From positions 147,569 to 211,568 of the forward strand of contig CAJUMZ010000003.1 of the NCBI GenBank assembly GCA_910587665.1: 64,000 nucleotides of DNA, written 5' to 3'. How positions within the stretch are numbered: the stretch's first letter is position 1; the number at the start of each line of letters is the position of its first letter. Under the pieces are notes generated by a model. The model was given only the letters and a program-made list of their open reading frames with translations, was not told the DNA's origin and made no database searches. Source of the DNA: an uncultured Muribaculum sp. GTDB taxonomy: Bacteria > Bacteroidota > Bacteroidia > Bacteroidales > Muribaculaceae. This document shows, piece after piece, positions 55,643 through 64,000 of the stretch. The position numbers and the translations under genes were made by a program.

Positions 55643-57799
55643 TTACAAATTTACACGTTTTATTTCATCTATCGTCTCACGGTCTGATTCACGACGCTTC
55701 CCAATCTTACCCGATTTTATCCTGATCGAAAACGATACCCCAATCAACCGCATATCCTCATATTCCCATTCCGACAGCCGGGCACTCTTCCCGTCAAGCA
55801 TGATCGTGGATCTCCGGTAATTGGTGTCAAACATGTCACGGATAAAAAATGACACCGACGCCATCCCCGATAAAAGACTCTTTCTGACTCCGGCATACAC
55901 TTTTCCTACAGGCTCCACCACAGCCTGTCCGTAAGCCATTTTCCCTATAAAAGAGCCGGAGAGCTCCACCTCCCACCCACTGCCCAAATCAACCATATTG
56001 CGGCAATCGACAAGAGGTGTCAGCCGCTTGTTGGGCGAGATGCCGGTCGCGGAAGGGAAACGGTAGTCATCATACATCAATGTGCCGTTAACAGAGAGAT
56101 GCCACCGGCTTACGGGAGAAAGATTGACCATCGACACAGTCAATGCGGAGTGGATATGGCGCGGAAGATTTTCAGGAGTGACATATACGACCTTATCGGT
56201 AATTTCCCGGAAGCACTTTGCCACAGCATCATGAACAACACCGCATGACATACTGACCCGCAACCGATTGCCGTAAGCCCATGCAAGCATGAAATTGTCC
56301 GATACCGAGTGCTTCAACCCGATATTGCCGCCGACATGCGTTATGTCATCAAAAATATAGACAAACGGATTCAGGTCGGCATATCCGGGTCGCACAATCC
56401 TGCGCGCATAAGCCATGTTAAACGCGCCACAACCGCCCGCCGCAAGATTGACCGACACGTTCGGAAAGAAATCAAAGTCATGACGATCATAATCACGACG
56501 CTCCACCGCCTCGTTGCCGGAGAAGGCGGTGTTCACATTGGTCTGCTCCATCCTCAGCCCGAGATTCACAGTCCAACCCCTATACTTTTTCTGAATCTCC
56601 GCGTATACAGCATTGACATTTTCTTCGTAGTCAAACGAAGAACTGAGATTTTCCGCTACAGCATCACTATTCGTGTCATATTTTCCGCCATTACCTATAT
56701 TGACAAAGGCGGTCTTTATCCCTGTCGTCAGCCGCCAATCACCACGAAACGGCATCCTGAAATCCAAGGCACCGACATATCCCGCCACAGTGCCGCCCAT
56801 CTTTCCTTCGATACTTACACCTGCATCATCATACATAAGTTGCGACTCATCATTGTGATTATTGAAAAAATCAAAATTTGCCGACACATACCCTTCATCC
56901 GAAACCATGTACCGGGCATTCGCATTGCCGAATATATTGCGTGTAATAATCCTCATGTCATTGTCGGTACACACCCTATCCCCCACTACCGGGATATCGG
57001 TGACCATTGACGAGTGTTCACGCCGGTCATAACGGTTGACATTTACAGACGCCCCAAAGGTCAGCCTGTCGGAAAACCGGAAATCATACGCACCCGACAC
57101 ATTGTGCATCATATCCTTCCGTCGCCTGTCATAGACCTGCGACATTCTATCATCCTCAGAGAGATAAGGGCGATCAGTCAACAAATCGGAAGGGTTTCTT
57201 GCCGCCATAAATGAATAATTCAATGAAAAATAATGTCGACCGGTGACATATTCCCCCATAAATCCGGTAAACACGCGAGGCGCTTTCCACATTCTGCCGT
57301 TACCATTCAATCCGATGGCAAAACCTTCATCCCGTTGCTTTTTCATCACTATATTTATCACGGCAACGCCACCGGATGCATCATGCCCTGCGGAAGGCAC
57401 AGTATTTACCTCAATACGATCAACACCCGACGCGACCGATGATTTCAGATAGTTGACAAGCATCTCGCCGGTCAAGATGCTCTTACGTCCGTCAATCATC
57501 ACTTTTACACCCCCGCTTCCATTTACGGAAATGCCTCCCTTGGAGTCAATGACCACACCCGGTAGCGAACTCAACGCATCATAAATCGAGCCGCCGCTTC
57601 CCGACAGCGTGGATGAAGGAGTAAACACAATTTTGTCAGCAGCCACCGATACATCGGGTCGACGCGCCACGACCGACACCTCATCAAGATCGACCGACAT
57701 CGATAATGAATCGGATACGGCGTCATCACAATAAGCCACCGAGTCGGGCTGAATGGAAATCAATGCCGCCGCGGCAAGAAAAGATACCAATAATTCCAT
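55643..57799 (-). CDS. TonB-receptor-like outer membrane beta-barrel protein
   Basis: From ATG 57799 (MELLVSFLAAAALIS signal) the protein has 718 residues. It has a plug-like part with SIYDALSSLPGVVIDSKGGISVNGSGGVKVMIDGR and VDRIEVNTVPSAGHDASGGVAVINI, then a barrel of the OMP_b-brl_3 type. It lacks the N-terminal carboxypeptidase-like domain, and strand ends suggest a complete barrel. The ATG is preferred over a GTG at 57841 because the promoter lies between them. It is first in an operon with a LytS/LytTR pair. Ligand unknown. Confidence 0.85.
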   Translation of the reverse strand: MELLVSFLAAAALISIQPDSVAYCDDAVSDSLSMSVDLDEVSVVARRPDVSVAADKIVFTPSSTLSGSGGSIYDALSSLPGVVIDSKGGISVNGSGGVKVMIDGRKSILTGEMLVNYLKSSVASGVDRIEVNTVPSAGHDASGGVAVINIVMKKQRDEGFAIGLNGNGRMWKAPRVFTGFMGEYVTGRHYFSLNYSFMAARNPSDLLTDRPYLSEDDRMSQVYDRRRKDMMHNVSGAYDFRFSDRLTFGASVNVNRYDRREHSSMVTDIPVVGDRVCTDNDMRIITRNIFGNANARYMVSDEGYVSANFDFFNNHNDESQLMYDDAGVSIEGKMGGTVAGYVGALDFRMPFRGDWRLTTGIKTAFVNIGNGGKYDTNSDAVAENLSSSFDYEENVNAVYAEIQKKYRGWTVNLGLRMEQTNVNTAFSGNEAVERRDYDRHDFDFFPNVSVNLAAGGCGAFNMAYARRIVRPGYADLNPFVYIFDDITHVGGNIGLKHSVSDNFMLAWAYGNRLRVSMSCGVVHDAVAKCFREITDKVVYVTPENLPRHIHSALTVSMVNLSPVSRWHLSVNGTLMYDDYRFPSATGISPNKRLTPLVDCRNMVDLGSGWEVELSGSFIGKMAYGQAVVEPVGKVYAGVRKSLLSGMASVSFFIRDMFDTNYRRSTIMLDGKSARLSEWEYEDMRLIGVSFSIRIKSGKIGKRRESDRETIDEIKRVNL

Positions 57800-57826
57800 T
57801 GCGTAAGGATATATTTTGTTTTGACA

Positions 57827-57834
57827 CAAAAATA
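57827..57834 (-). promoter_or_regulatory. -7 promoter element of the barrel/LytS/LytTR operon
   Basis: Minus-strand TATTTTTG matches TAnnTTTG and gives a leader of about 22 bases before ATG 57799. Confidence 0.55.
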
Positions 57835-57877
57835 TACCCACGCCCGCGCCTACTCACAATCCAAGTGACGAAACGCA

Positions 57878-58660
57878 CTAATTCCGTGACAACTTATCGA
57901 CTGTGCGGCATATCATCGAAAAATTCCTGCCGGAATTCACGCCAAGCCGGCGAGCGGAAAAATAGTGGTCAGGATTGCACCGGGTGCATGCCGGCGGCAT
58001 CGTGACCGCCTTACAGGGAATCCCACATGCCACAAGCCGCGAGGCTACATATTCCAGAAGGTCGACATGAGGCTTACAACCTTCGACGCGCACAACATAC
58101 TCCTCCGGAAACAAAGAAGCAACCTCATCACCCACCTCAAAGCAATCCTTGCATATACACGGACCCATCAGAGCCTTTATGCAACCGGGCATCGCGCCAA
58201 GCGACACCATGGCATTCACAGCCACCTCCACCACCCCGCCTATTGCGCCTCGCCATCCGGCATGAGCGGCTCCGATAATCCCCGCCGCGGGATCGGCAAG
58301 AAGCACAGGCACACAGTCGGCGGTCGACACCCCGATTGCCACACCGGGAAGCGGCGTTACAAGCGCATCGACACCTTCAAGACTTTCGGCACTGACAGGA
58401 ACGGAATCAATCACCTGGCAATTCACCGAATGGGTCTGCCTCGGCACAATCAGCATGCCGGGACTTACCCCGACATAGCGGGAAAGCGACTCCCTGCACC
58501 GCGCCACTCTATCGGGGTCATCGCCCGTATAATGGCATATGTTAAAGCCAGAATAGGGCGAATCGGTGACATCGCCCCGCGAAGTGAAATATGCCGTTAT
58601 CTCCGGCGATATGTCATGACGGCTTACAGGAATGTCACTCAGGGTCGCCGCTCCCGTCAT
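57878..58660 (-). CDS. pgeF: YfiH/PgeF family (laccase-domain, LACC1-like) protein
   Basis: Cytosolic protein of 260 residues from ATG 58660 (MTGAATLSD), which overlaps the end of obgE by 26 bases. Family motifs are intact: SGFNICHYTGDD, PRQTHSVN, ADCVPVLL and HAGWRG, with the metal ligands His and Cys (MGPCICKDCFEVG). E. coli YfiH/PgeF removes mis-incorporated residues from peptidoglycan precursors, and human LACC1 relatives act on purine nucleosides; which activity applies here is not known. Confidence 0.88.
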   Translation of the reverse strand: MTGAATLSDIPVSRHDISPEITAYFTSRGDVTDSPYSGFNICHYTGDDPDRVARCRESLSRYVGVSPGMLIVPRQTHSVNCQVIDSVPVSAESLEGVDALVTPLPGVAIGVSTADCVPVLLADPAAGIIGAAHAGWRGAIGGVVEVAVNAMVSLGAMPGCIKALMGPCICKDCFEVGDEVASLFPEEYVVRVEGCKPHVDLLEYVASRLVACGIPCKAVTMPPACTRCNPDHYFSARRLGVNSGRNFSMICRTVDKLSRN

Positions 58661-59825
58661 AGTCCTCCCAGCTCTCATCCCACTCCTCGTCAAACATCTC
58701 GTCGTCATAGACATCTTCATCGTCAGACTCCGGAGCGGCGGGATTTTCAAATATGAACTCATCCTCTTCCCTCACCCTGTGATGACCGTCGAGACGGCGA
58801 TGGGTGATATGGACAGGCTCGATACGGTTTGACTCGTCGGTTATTGCCGCCCAAAGCATATCTTTTAGAGTCTGGATGCCAAGTCCCGACACGGAGGAAA
58901 TGAACACATGGGGCACATCGTCGGGAAGATCCTTTTCCATCTCTGCCATCAGCTCGTCGTCAAGCATGTCACACTTGCTTATCGCAAGCACCTTCTGCTT
59001 GGTCATCAGCTCGGGGTTGAAGCGTTCAAGCTCATTGAGCAATATCTGATATTCCTTACGGATATCCGACGCATCGGCAGGTACCATGAAGAGCAACACG
59101 GCGTTTCGCTCGATATGACGGAGGAAACGCAATCCGAGACCCTTGCCCTCGCTCGCGCCCTCGATAATACCCGGTATGTCAGCCATCACAAATGAGCGAT
59201 TACCGCGATAGCTCACTATGCCGAGCTGCGGCTCCATGGTGGTAAAAGGATAATCGGCTATCTTGGGGCGCGCCGCCGAGATAGACGAAAGCAATGTCGA
59301 CTTTCCTGCGTTGGGAAATCCTACGAGACCTACGTCGCCGAGCAATTTCAGTTCAAGTATCACGGTCTTCTCGATTGCAGGCTCGCCGGGCTGCGCATAA
59401 CGCGGGGTGCGGTTGGTGGCACTCTTGAAATGCCAGTTACCCAATCCGCCCTTGCCACCTTTCAGAAGCTTTATCTCCTCGCCGTCGTCGGTCACCTCAC
59501 AGAGAAAATCGCCCGTCTCGGCGTCAAACACGACCGTGCCACACGGCACCTCGATCACCTTGTCTTCGCCATCTTTTCCGAAACTTCTGCCCCCGGAGCC
59601 CGACTGACCGTTGCCGGCAAACACATGTCGCTGATATTTAAGCGGGAGAAGAGTCCACATATTCTTATTGCCGCGCAATATCACATGACCGCCGCGACCG
59701 CCGTCACCGCCGTCAGGACCGCCCTTAGGCACATATTTCGCACGATAGAAGTGACGCGACCCGGCGCCACCCTTACCCGAGCGGCACATGATCTTAACGT
59801 AGTCGATAAAGTTGGATTCTGCCAT
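58635..59825 (-). CDS. obgE: Obg/CgtA family GTPase
   Basis: Ribosome-assembly GTPase of 396 residues. The Gly-rich Obg fold spans about 1-160 (GGPDGGDGGRGGHVIL), the G1 P-loop GFPNAGKS is at 169-176, DIPG (G3) is near 215 and the NKxD-type motif appears as SKCD. The C-terminus (about 345-396) is strongly acidic, as in many Obg proteins. It overlaps pgeF by 26 bases. A -7 promoter match lies at 59907-59914. Confidence 0.97.
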   Translation of the reverse strand: MAESNFIDYVKIMCRSGKGGAGSRHFYRAKYVPKGGPDGGDGGRGGHVILRGNKNMWTLLPLKYQRHVFAGNGQSGSGGRSFGKDGEDKVIEVPCGTVVFDAETGDFLCEVTDDGEEIKLLKGGKGGLGNWHFKSATNRTPRYAQPGEPAIEKTVILELKLLGDVGLVGFPNAGKSTLLSSISAARPKIADYPFTTMEPQLGIVSYRGNRSFVMADIPGIIEGASEGKGLGLRFLRHIERNAVLLFMVPADASDIRKEYQILLNELERFNPELMTKQKVLAISKCDMLDDELMAEMEKDLPDDVPHVFISSVSGLGIQTLKDMLWAAITDESNRIEPVHITHRRLDGHHRVREEDEFIFENPAAPESDDEDVYDDEMFDEEWDESWEDYDGSGDPE

Positions 59826-59906
59826 ATTTGATTGTCTGTTATTTTCTTAAGAAAAACGCTTTGCCTCGTCGTGGAGTTCAACGGAGCTGAAGTCCTTACG
59901 CTCTCA

Positions 59907-59914
59907 CAAAGTTA
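59907..59914 (-). promoter_or_regulatory. -7 promoter element of the obgE-pgeF operon
   Basis: Minus-strand TAACTTTG matches TAnnTTTG, giving a leader of about 75 bases. The rest of the 257-base gap to 60082 shows only a one-mismatch plus-strand element, TAACTTAG at 60022-60029, which may serve the glycosidase gene. Confidence 0.5.
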
Positions 59915-60082
59915 ACATTCTTTTCCGAATTTTCATAATCAGCACATACCGTCTCAGCCGTAAATGTGGATTTAAGGCCCACTTTTTAATCGAGAAGAAT
60001 AACATTTTGGAAGAAATTCACTAACTTAGCGGATATTCTGTGTTTCAGACAAAGAAAGGAAATAACCAAACATAATGTCATT

Positions 60083-62776
60083 ATGAAATTTATCAGCGCG
60101 ACATCGGCGGCAGCCCTGCTGTCAATCACGGCCACAGGATGTGGCGGCACATCGCAGCCCACCGATCTGCTTTATTCGTCAGAAGAGTTTTCAGTATATA
60201 CCGACAGGGTCGTACAAGACGGATTTACGGCGCGCGCCGTAAGCCCTACGGAAATCGTGAGCGACTACCGAAGCCCGGAAGAAAGCGGCATATCCCAGCT
60301 GCTGCATTTCAAACTATCGCTCAACAGCCGTGACAACGAGCTGCCACAGGGCAAGACCCACGACGTGATGATAGGCTCCGACACTGTGTTTACCTTCGGC
60401 GAGGCGCTCGCGGTAGCCGACTCGATCAAGGCTGACACACCCGCACGTCTCGATAAAAACACCCGCTGGACCCTGAAAGTCAACATGCGCCCGGTACTCG
60501 ACTCATTCAAGGAGCGCGGATATTACGTTACACCCACCAACGACACCATCTTCAAGGATGATTTCAAAGGTGTATGGGTTGCCGGAAGCGTCGAGCCTCT
60601 GACATGGGACTTCGAAAATCTCTACGGCAAGCATGACCAAAAGTTGAAAGATCGCGGCGACGGCATATATGAGGTGACCCTTAACCTTAACCCCGACAAG
60701 GAGCTGCAGCCCGACAAGGGGGGATGGCGGATTGACTCCGTGGCAAACGACATGCCGCGCTACAGTTCCCCTCAACCGCTTGTCGACGCGCTCTACAACA
60801 TGGCTATCGCCGAAATAAAGAGCAACCTGCGCCCCGACTCCACCTACCGCGCCGGAAAAGAATGGGACGGAGTGTGGACACGCGACGTCAGCTATTCGAT
60901 ATATCTCTCCCTGGCGATGCTTGACCCTGACAATTCGCTCCGCAGTCTCCGCGCAAAGCTAAAGGAGGGTAAAAGCGGCACGGTAATCATTCAGGACACC
61001 GGCTCCGGAGGCTCTTGGCCCGTGTCAAGCGACCGAATCGTCTGGGCAATGGCGGCATGGGAAATTTACAAGGTTACAGGCGACAAGTCGATGCTCGACC
61101 AGGCGATACGCGCAATCGAAAACACCCTCAACGACGACATGCGCGTCGTGTGGGATGACACCTACAAGCTAATGCATGGCGAGCAAAGCTACCTTGACTG
61201 GCGCGAGCAGACTTACCCCAAATGGATGCAACCTAAGGACATCTACGAGTCGATGTGTCTCGGCACCAATGTGATGTTTGCCGAGGCATTCAAGGTGCGC
61301 GACGCGATGATAGAGGCGTCCCCCGACAACAATACAGTGCCGATGTGGCTCGGCATCGACAAGGAGATCGTCAACTCAATCAACAATAATCTATGGATTC
61401 CCAACATGGGATATTACAGCGAATATCTGTATGGCGGAGTGTATCCGGTGCAGTCGCAGGCGGTCGACAATCTCGGCCAGGCACTGGCAATAATATTCGG
61501 CGTTGCAAATCCGGAGATGGCGCGCTCAATCATCAGCAAGACTCCCTACACCCCCTACGGCATATCGTCGGTATACCCGCAGCAACCCGACATCAAGCCC
61601 TACCACAACGACGCCGTGTGGCCTTTCGTTCAGGCTTACTGGAACATTGCGGCAGCCAAGGCCCGGAACATGGCGGCGGTGGAAAAAGGTCTTGCGGCTA
61701 TATTCCGTGCGGCGGCATTGTTCAGCACCAACAAGGAGCTTTTCGTTGCCCATAACGGCGACTTCCGAGGCACCGCTGTCAACTCCGACAGCCAGCTGTG
61801 GAGCTGCACCGGAATGGCGGCAATGATTTACCGCGTGATAATGGGCATGGACTTCAAGCCCGACGGCATAAGCTTCGCCCCGGTAGTCCCCCCGGCACTC
61901 TCGGGAGAAAAGACGCTCACCGGATTCCGCTACCGTGACGCCAACTTGACCGTAAAGGTAATCGGCACAGGCATAGGCATAAAGTCATTCACCGTCAACG
62001 GCAAGGAGGAAAGCACCCGCTCGATTCCCGCCGACATAAAGGGCGATGTGGAAGTAGTGATAACCATGGATGACAAGCCCGCGCCCAAGTCGGAAATCAA
62101 CAACCGCCCGCAGGCATGGATGCCGTCAACCCCGATAATAGCGTGGGACAGTGAAGAAAAAGGCACTATCGAAAACTTCAAGGAGGGCATCGCTTATGAC
62201 ATCACGGTAAATTCGAATTTCCTTGACCAGATAACCACTCCTCACGTAAGTTTTGTGCCGCAAGGCGTATACTCACTCATGGATGTGGTGCCCGTAATCA
62301 AAGAGACCTACAGCGGTTTCACCAACAAGCCTTACGAATACGTCCCCGAAAACGCGCTCACCATGGTGGAAGCCTCCGCAATGGGAAAGACCGGTACATC
62401 ATTTATTAAAAACAAGGAAATGGCGTCGCAATTCATCGAGACCCGCAAGGACAGGAATCCCGACATAAATTTCACAGTTGACGTGAAAGAGGGTGGCGAC
62501 TACTTCTTTGACGTAAGATATGCCAACGGCAGTGGTCCGATAAACACCGAAAACAAATGTGCGATACGCATGCTCTATATAAACGGCGCCGAGGCTGGCG
62601 CCATAGTGATGCCTCAGCGCGGTATCGACGAATGGCTTTCGACAGGATTCAGCAACATGCTTCCCGTTAAGCTCAACGCCGGCGTCAACCGCCTTTCACT
62701 GCGACTCGACATCGACAACATGAACGGAGAGGTCAACACCGCATTGATACGCTACGCGCGCATAATTAAGAAATGA
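60083..62776 (+). CDS. Large six-hairpin glycosidase-like lipoprotein
   Basis: Secreted protein of 897 residues, possibly lipid-anchored at Cys20 (TATGC; weak lipobox). The N-terminal beta domain (about 25-230) precedes an alpha/alpha toroid (about 250-600) with GVWTRDVSYSIYLSLAML, GSWPVSSDRIVWAMAAWEIY, YESMCLGTNVMFAEAF and YHNDAVWPFVQAYWNIA, typical of glycogen-debranching/MGH1/GH63-like six-hairpin enzymes. A C-terminal beta domain and a further carbohydrate-binding-like module (about 740-897) follow. I cannot assign a GH family or a substrate. It is followed by a phosphoesterase and a SPOR lipoprotein. Confidence 0.75.
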   Translation: MKFISATSAAALLSITATGCGGTSQPTDLLYSSEEFSVYTDRVVQDGFTARAVSPTEIVSDYRSPEESGISQLLHFKLSLNSRDNELPQGKTHDVMIGSDTVFTFGEALAVADSIKADTPARLDKNTRWTLKVNMRPVLDSFKERGYYVTPTNDTIFKDDFKGVWVAGSVEPLTWDFENLYGKHDQKLKDRGDGIYEVTLNLNPDKELQPDKGGWRIDSVANDMPRYSSPQPLVDALYNMAIAEIKSNLRPDSTYRAGKEWDGVWTRDVSYSIYLSLAMLDPDNSLRSLRAKLKEGKSGTVIIQDTGSGGSWPVSSDRIVWAMAAWEIYKVTGDKSMLDQAIRAIENTLNDDMRVVWDDTYKLMHGEQSYLDWREQTYPKWMQPKDIYESMCLGTNVMFAEAFKVRDAMIEASPDNNTVPMWLGIDKEIVNSINNNLWIPNMGYYSEYLYGGVYPVQSQAVDNLGQALAIIFGVANPEMARSIISKTPYTPYGISSVYPQQPDIKPYHNDAVWPFVQAYWNIAAAKARNMAAVEKGLAAIFRAAALFSTNKELFVAHNGDFRGTAVNSDSQLWSCTGMAAMIYRVIMGMDFKPDGISFAPVVPPALSGEKTLTGFRYRDANLTVKVIGTGIGIKSFTVNGKEESTRSIPADIKGDVEVVITMDDKPAPKSEINNRPQAWMPSTPIIAWDSEEKGTIENFKEGIAYDITVNSNFLDQITTPHVSFVPQGVYSLMDVVPVIKETYSGFTNKPYEYVPENALTMVEASAMGKTGTSFIKNKEMASQFIETRKDRNPDINFTVDVKEGGDYFFDVRYANGSGPINTENKCAIRMLYINGAEAGAIVMPQRGIDEWLSTGFSNMLPVKLNAGVNRLSLRLDIDNMNGEVNTALIRYARIIKK

Positions 62777-62795
62777 GATAACCTTTAAAGCGGCA

Positions 62796-63299
62796 ATGAA
62801 GCGCATTGGAATCCTTTCCGACACCCATTCCTATTGGGATGAACGCTACGAAAAGCATTTCGCCGGCTGCGACGAGATATGGCATGCCGGCGACATAGGC
62901 GACATATCCATATTGCAGCGGTTGCGCGATGTCGCGCCGGTGGTAAGGGCTGTATCCGGAAATGTCGATCACGGCATGGTAAGGCGCGAATGCCGGGAAG
63001 TGGAGATGTTCACCGTCGAAGGGGTAAAGGTGTGGATGACCCATATAGGAGGCTACCCCGGAAAGTATGCCCGCGGAGTAAAGCCGATACTCCGCGATAA
63101 CGGCATCAGGCTTATGGTGACCGGTCACAGCCATATCCTAAAGGTAATCTACGACCCCGAACTTGAGTTGTTACATGTCAATCCCGGGGCGGCGGGCGTG
63201 CAAGGCTGGCAACAACAGCGCACCCTCATCCGCCTCACCCTTGACTCTGACACGATAAAGGATCTTGAAGTAATCGAATTACATAAACCCATACAATGA
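62796..63299 (+). CDS. YfcE/MJ0936-type metallophosphoesterase
   Basis: Phosphodiesterase of 167 residues. The metal-site motifs are complete: Asp9-x-His11 (SDTHS), GD with Asp33, GNVDH with Asn56, His83 (MTHIGG) and TGHSH with His111 and His113. The family hydrolyses phosphodiester substrates with Mn or Ni; the natural substrate is unknown. It starts 19 bases after the glycosidase gene and overlaps the next gene by 4 bases if that starts at 63296. Confidence 0.9.
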   Translation: MKRIGILSDTHSYWDERYEKHFAGCDEIWHAGDIGDISILQRLRDVAPVVRAVSGNVDHGMVRRECREVEMFTVEGVKVWMTHIGGYPGKYARGVKPILRDNGIRLMVTGHSHILKVIYDPELELLHVNPGAAGVQGWQQQRTLIRLTLDSDTIKDLEVIELHKPIQ

Positions 63300-63307
63300 C
63301 AACCTAT

Positions 63308-63832
63308 ATGAAACTGACCGGAAAGATAGCCATAGCGACGGCAGCCCTGTTTGCCCTGACCGTCACGTCGTGCAAGACCAACGAGTCAAACTACCGCGCG
63401 GCATACGAGGCGGCAAAGCAGAAAAACGAGGAAAGCCGCGGAATCGAAGGCACCATCTATGAAAAGATACGCAACGAGGCTGTTGACTCACGGCTAATAG
63501 TGGAAGGCGACTCCATCCCTATGATGACAGTCAACGTAAAAATCGCGGCAGAGACGACCACGCCCGAAAGCGTAAAAAAATATTCCGTCACGGTGAATCA
63601 GTTCAAGCAGATATTCAATGCCAAGTCGCTCATGACCCGCCTTCGTGAAAACGGGTATCCCGGTGCGTTTGTGCTTGAAACCGCCGAACCGCTCTATTAT
63701 GTCATCGCCACGACAACCGATGACGCCGAGGAAGCAAAAGACTCATACCGGAAAATCCGCAACGACAAGTCGATCGTACTAAAAGCGCCGTTCCCCTGGA
63801 TATTGAGTCCGGCACGCCTACCGGTAAAATAA
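63308..63832 (+). CDS. SPOR-domain lipoprotein
   Basis: Lipoprotein with lipobox Cys22 (LTVTSC) counted from the ATG at 63308 (MKLTGKIAIA), 174 residues. An ATG at 63296 is also possible, overlapping the phosphoesterase gene. A charged helical segment (about 25-55) leads to a SPOR-like domain (about 90-165) with KYSVTVNQFKQIFNAKSLMTRLRENGYPGAFVLE. SPOR domains bind glycan strands lacking stem peptides at division sites, so it is probably linked to the cell envelope. Confidence 0.82.
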   Translation: MKLTGKIAIATAALFALTVTSCKTNESNYRAAYEAAKQKNEESRGIEGTIYEKIRNEAVDSRLIVEGDSIPMMTVNVKIAAETTTPESVKKYSVTVNQFKQIFNAKSLMTRLRENGYPGAFVLETAEPLYYVIATTTDDAEEAKDSYRKIRNDKSIVLKAPFPWILSPARLPVK

Positions 63833-63946
63833 CATGTTCTGCAACATAAACGCTTGTCAATTAAGAATAATATACCTACATTTGGGCATCATTCTTCTTT
63901 GACCGTTTTTTCAAAATATATATGTTTTTATAGATTGTAGATTATA

Positions 63947-63987
63947 AGAGGCTGTCTAACAATCAAATTTAGGCAGTCTCTTTTTTT
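63947..63987 (+). terminator. Rho-independent terminator after the SPOR lipoprotein operon
   Basis: AGAGGCTGTCTAA (from 63947) pairs with TTAGGCAGTCTCT (to 63981) with two G-U wobbles, followed directly by seven T residues (63981-63987). The stretch 63833-63946 before it is AT-rich and holds no recognisable gene. Confidence 0.85.
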
Positions 63988-64000
63988 AGTATCAAAAAAA

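Noticed and set aside
63940..63990. End of an insertion sequence (AGAGGCTGTCTAA-like)
   Set aside because: The sequence pairs with its downstream partner and is followed by seven T residues, so it is explained as a terminator; no transposase or target duplication is seen.

Overview
The window looks like a chromosomal segment of a gut Bacteroidales, most probably of the Muribaculaceae type. Supporting signs are a SusC/SusD polysaccharide locus with a hybrid two-component regulator, fused nuoCD, complex I without NuoEFG, a long IspG, many TonB-dependent barrels and surface lipoproteins, and repeated matches to the Bacteroidota -7 promoter element TAnnTTTG. The phylum is firm; the family is inference from general resemblance.

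Region 1 (1-14049) is a xylan-type polysaccharide utilisation locus. A GH35-like glycosidase (cut by the window edge), a GH10 xylanase carrying two tandem binding modules inside its catalytic barrel, a surface glycan-binding lipoprotein, SusD and SusC lie on the minus strand. A hybrid sensor/AraC regulator is divergent to them. The susC reading frame has an in-frame TAG at 8289-8291, so the locus may be disabled in this strain. An SDR oxidoreductase follows.

Region 2 (14935-32100) is the energy core, all on the minus strand: nuoA-B-CD-H, then a complete F1Fo ATP synthase set atpD-C-B-E-F-H-A-G, then nuoI-J-K-L-M-N ending at a clear terminator. The ATP synthase genes therefore sit inside the complex I operon. 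This is the most striking arrangement in the window.

Region 3 (32173-41600) holds a CotH/lamin-tail surface protein, a TonB receptor with a lipoprotein of unknown function, the ZIP transporter ZupT, the RNase P RNA gene with its terminator, a DcaP-like porin and a thioredoxin-fold protein without the CxxC motif.

Region 4 (41616-52673) is on the plus strand. It holds a TonB receptor/DUF4249 pair, an acyltransferase pair resembling the glycine-lipid enzymes GlsA and GlsB followed by a Wzi-like protein and a small lipoprotein, then rpoN, a PAP2-like membrane protein, purE and ispG.

Region 5 (52674-64000) starts with a 520-bp non-coding stretch full of palindromes and two AT-rich unknown membrane-protein genes. 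Next come a minus-strand operon of an outer-membrane barrel with a LytS/LytTR two-component pair, then pgeF and obgE, and finally a plus-strand group of a large six-hairpin glycosidase-like lipoprotein, a YfcE-type phosphoesterase and a SPOR-domain lipoprotein ending at a strong terminator. No tRNA, CRISPR array, insertion sequence or prophage gene was recognised.
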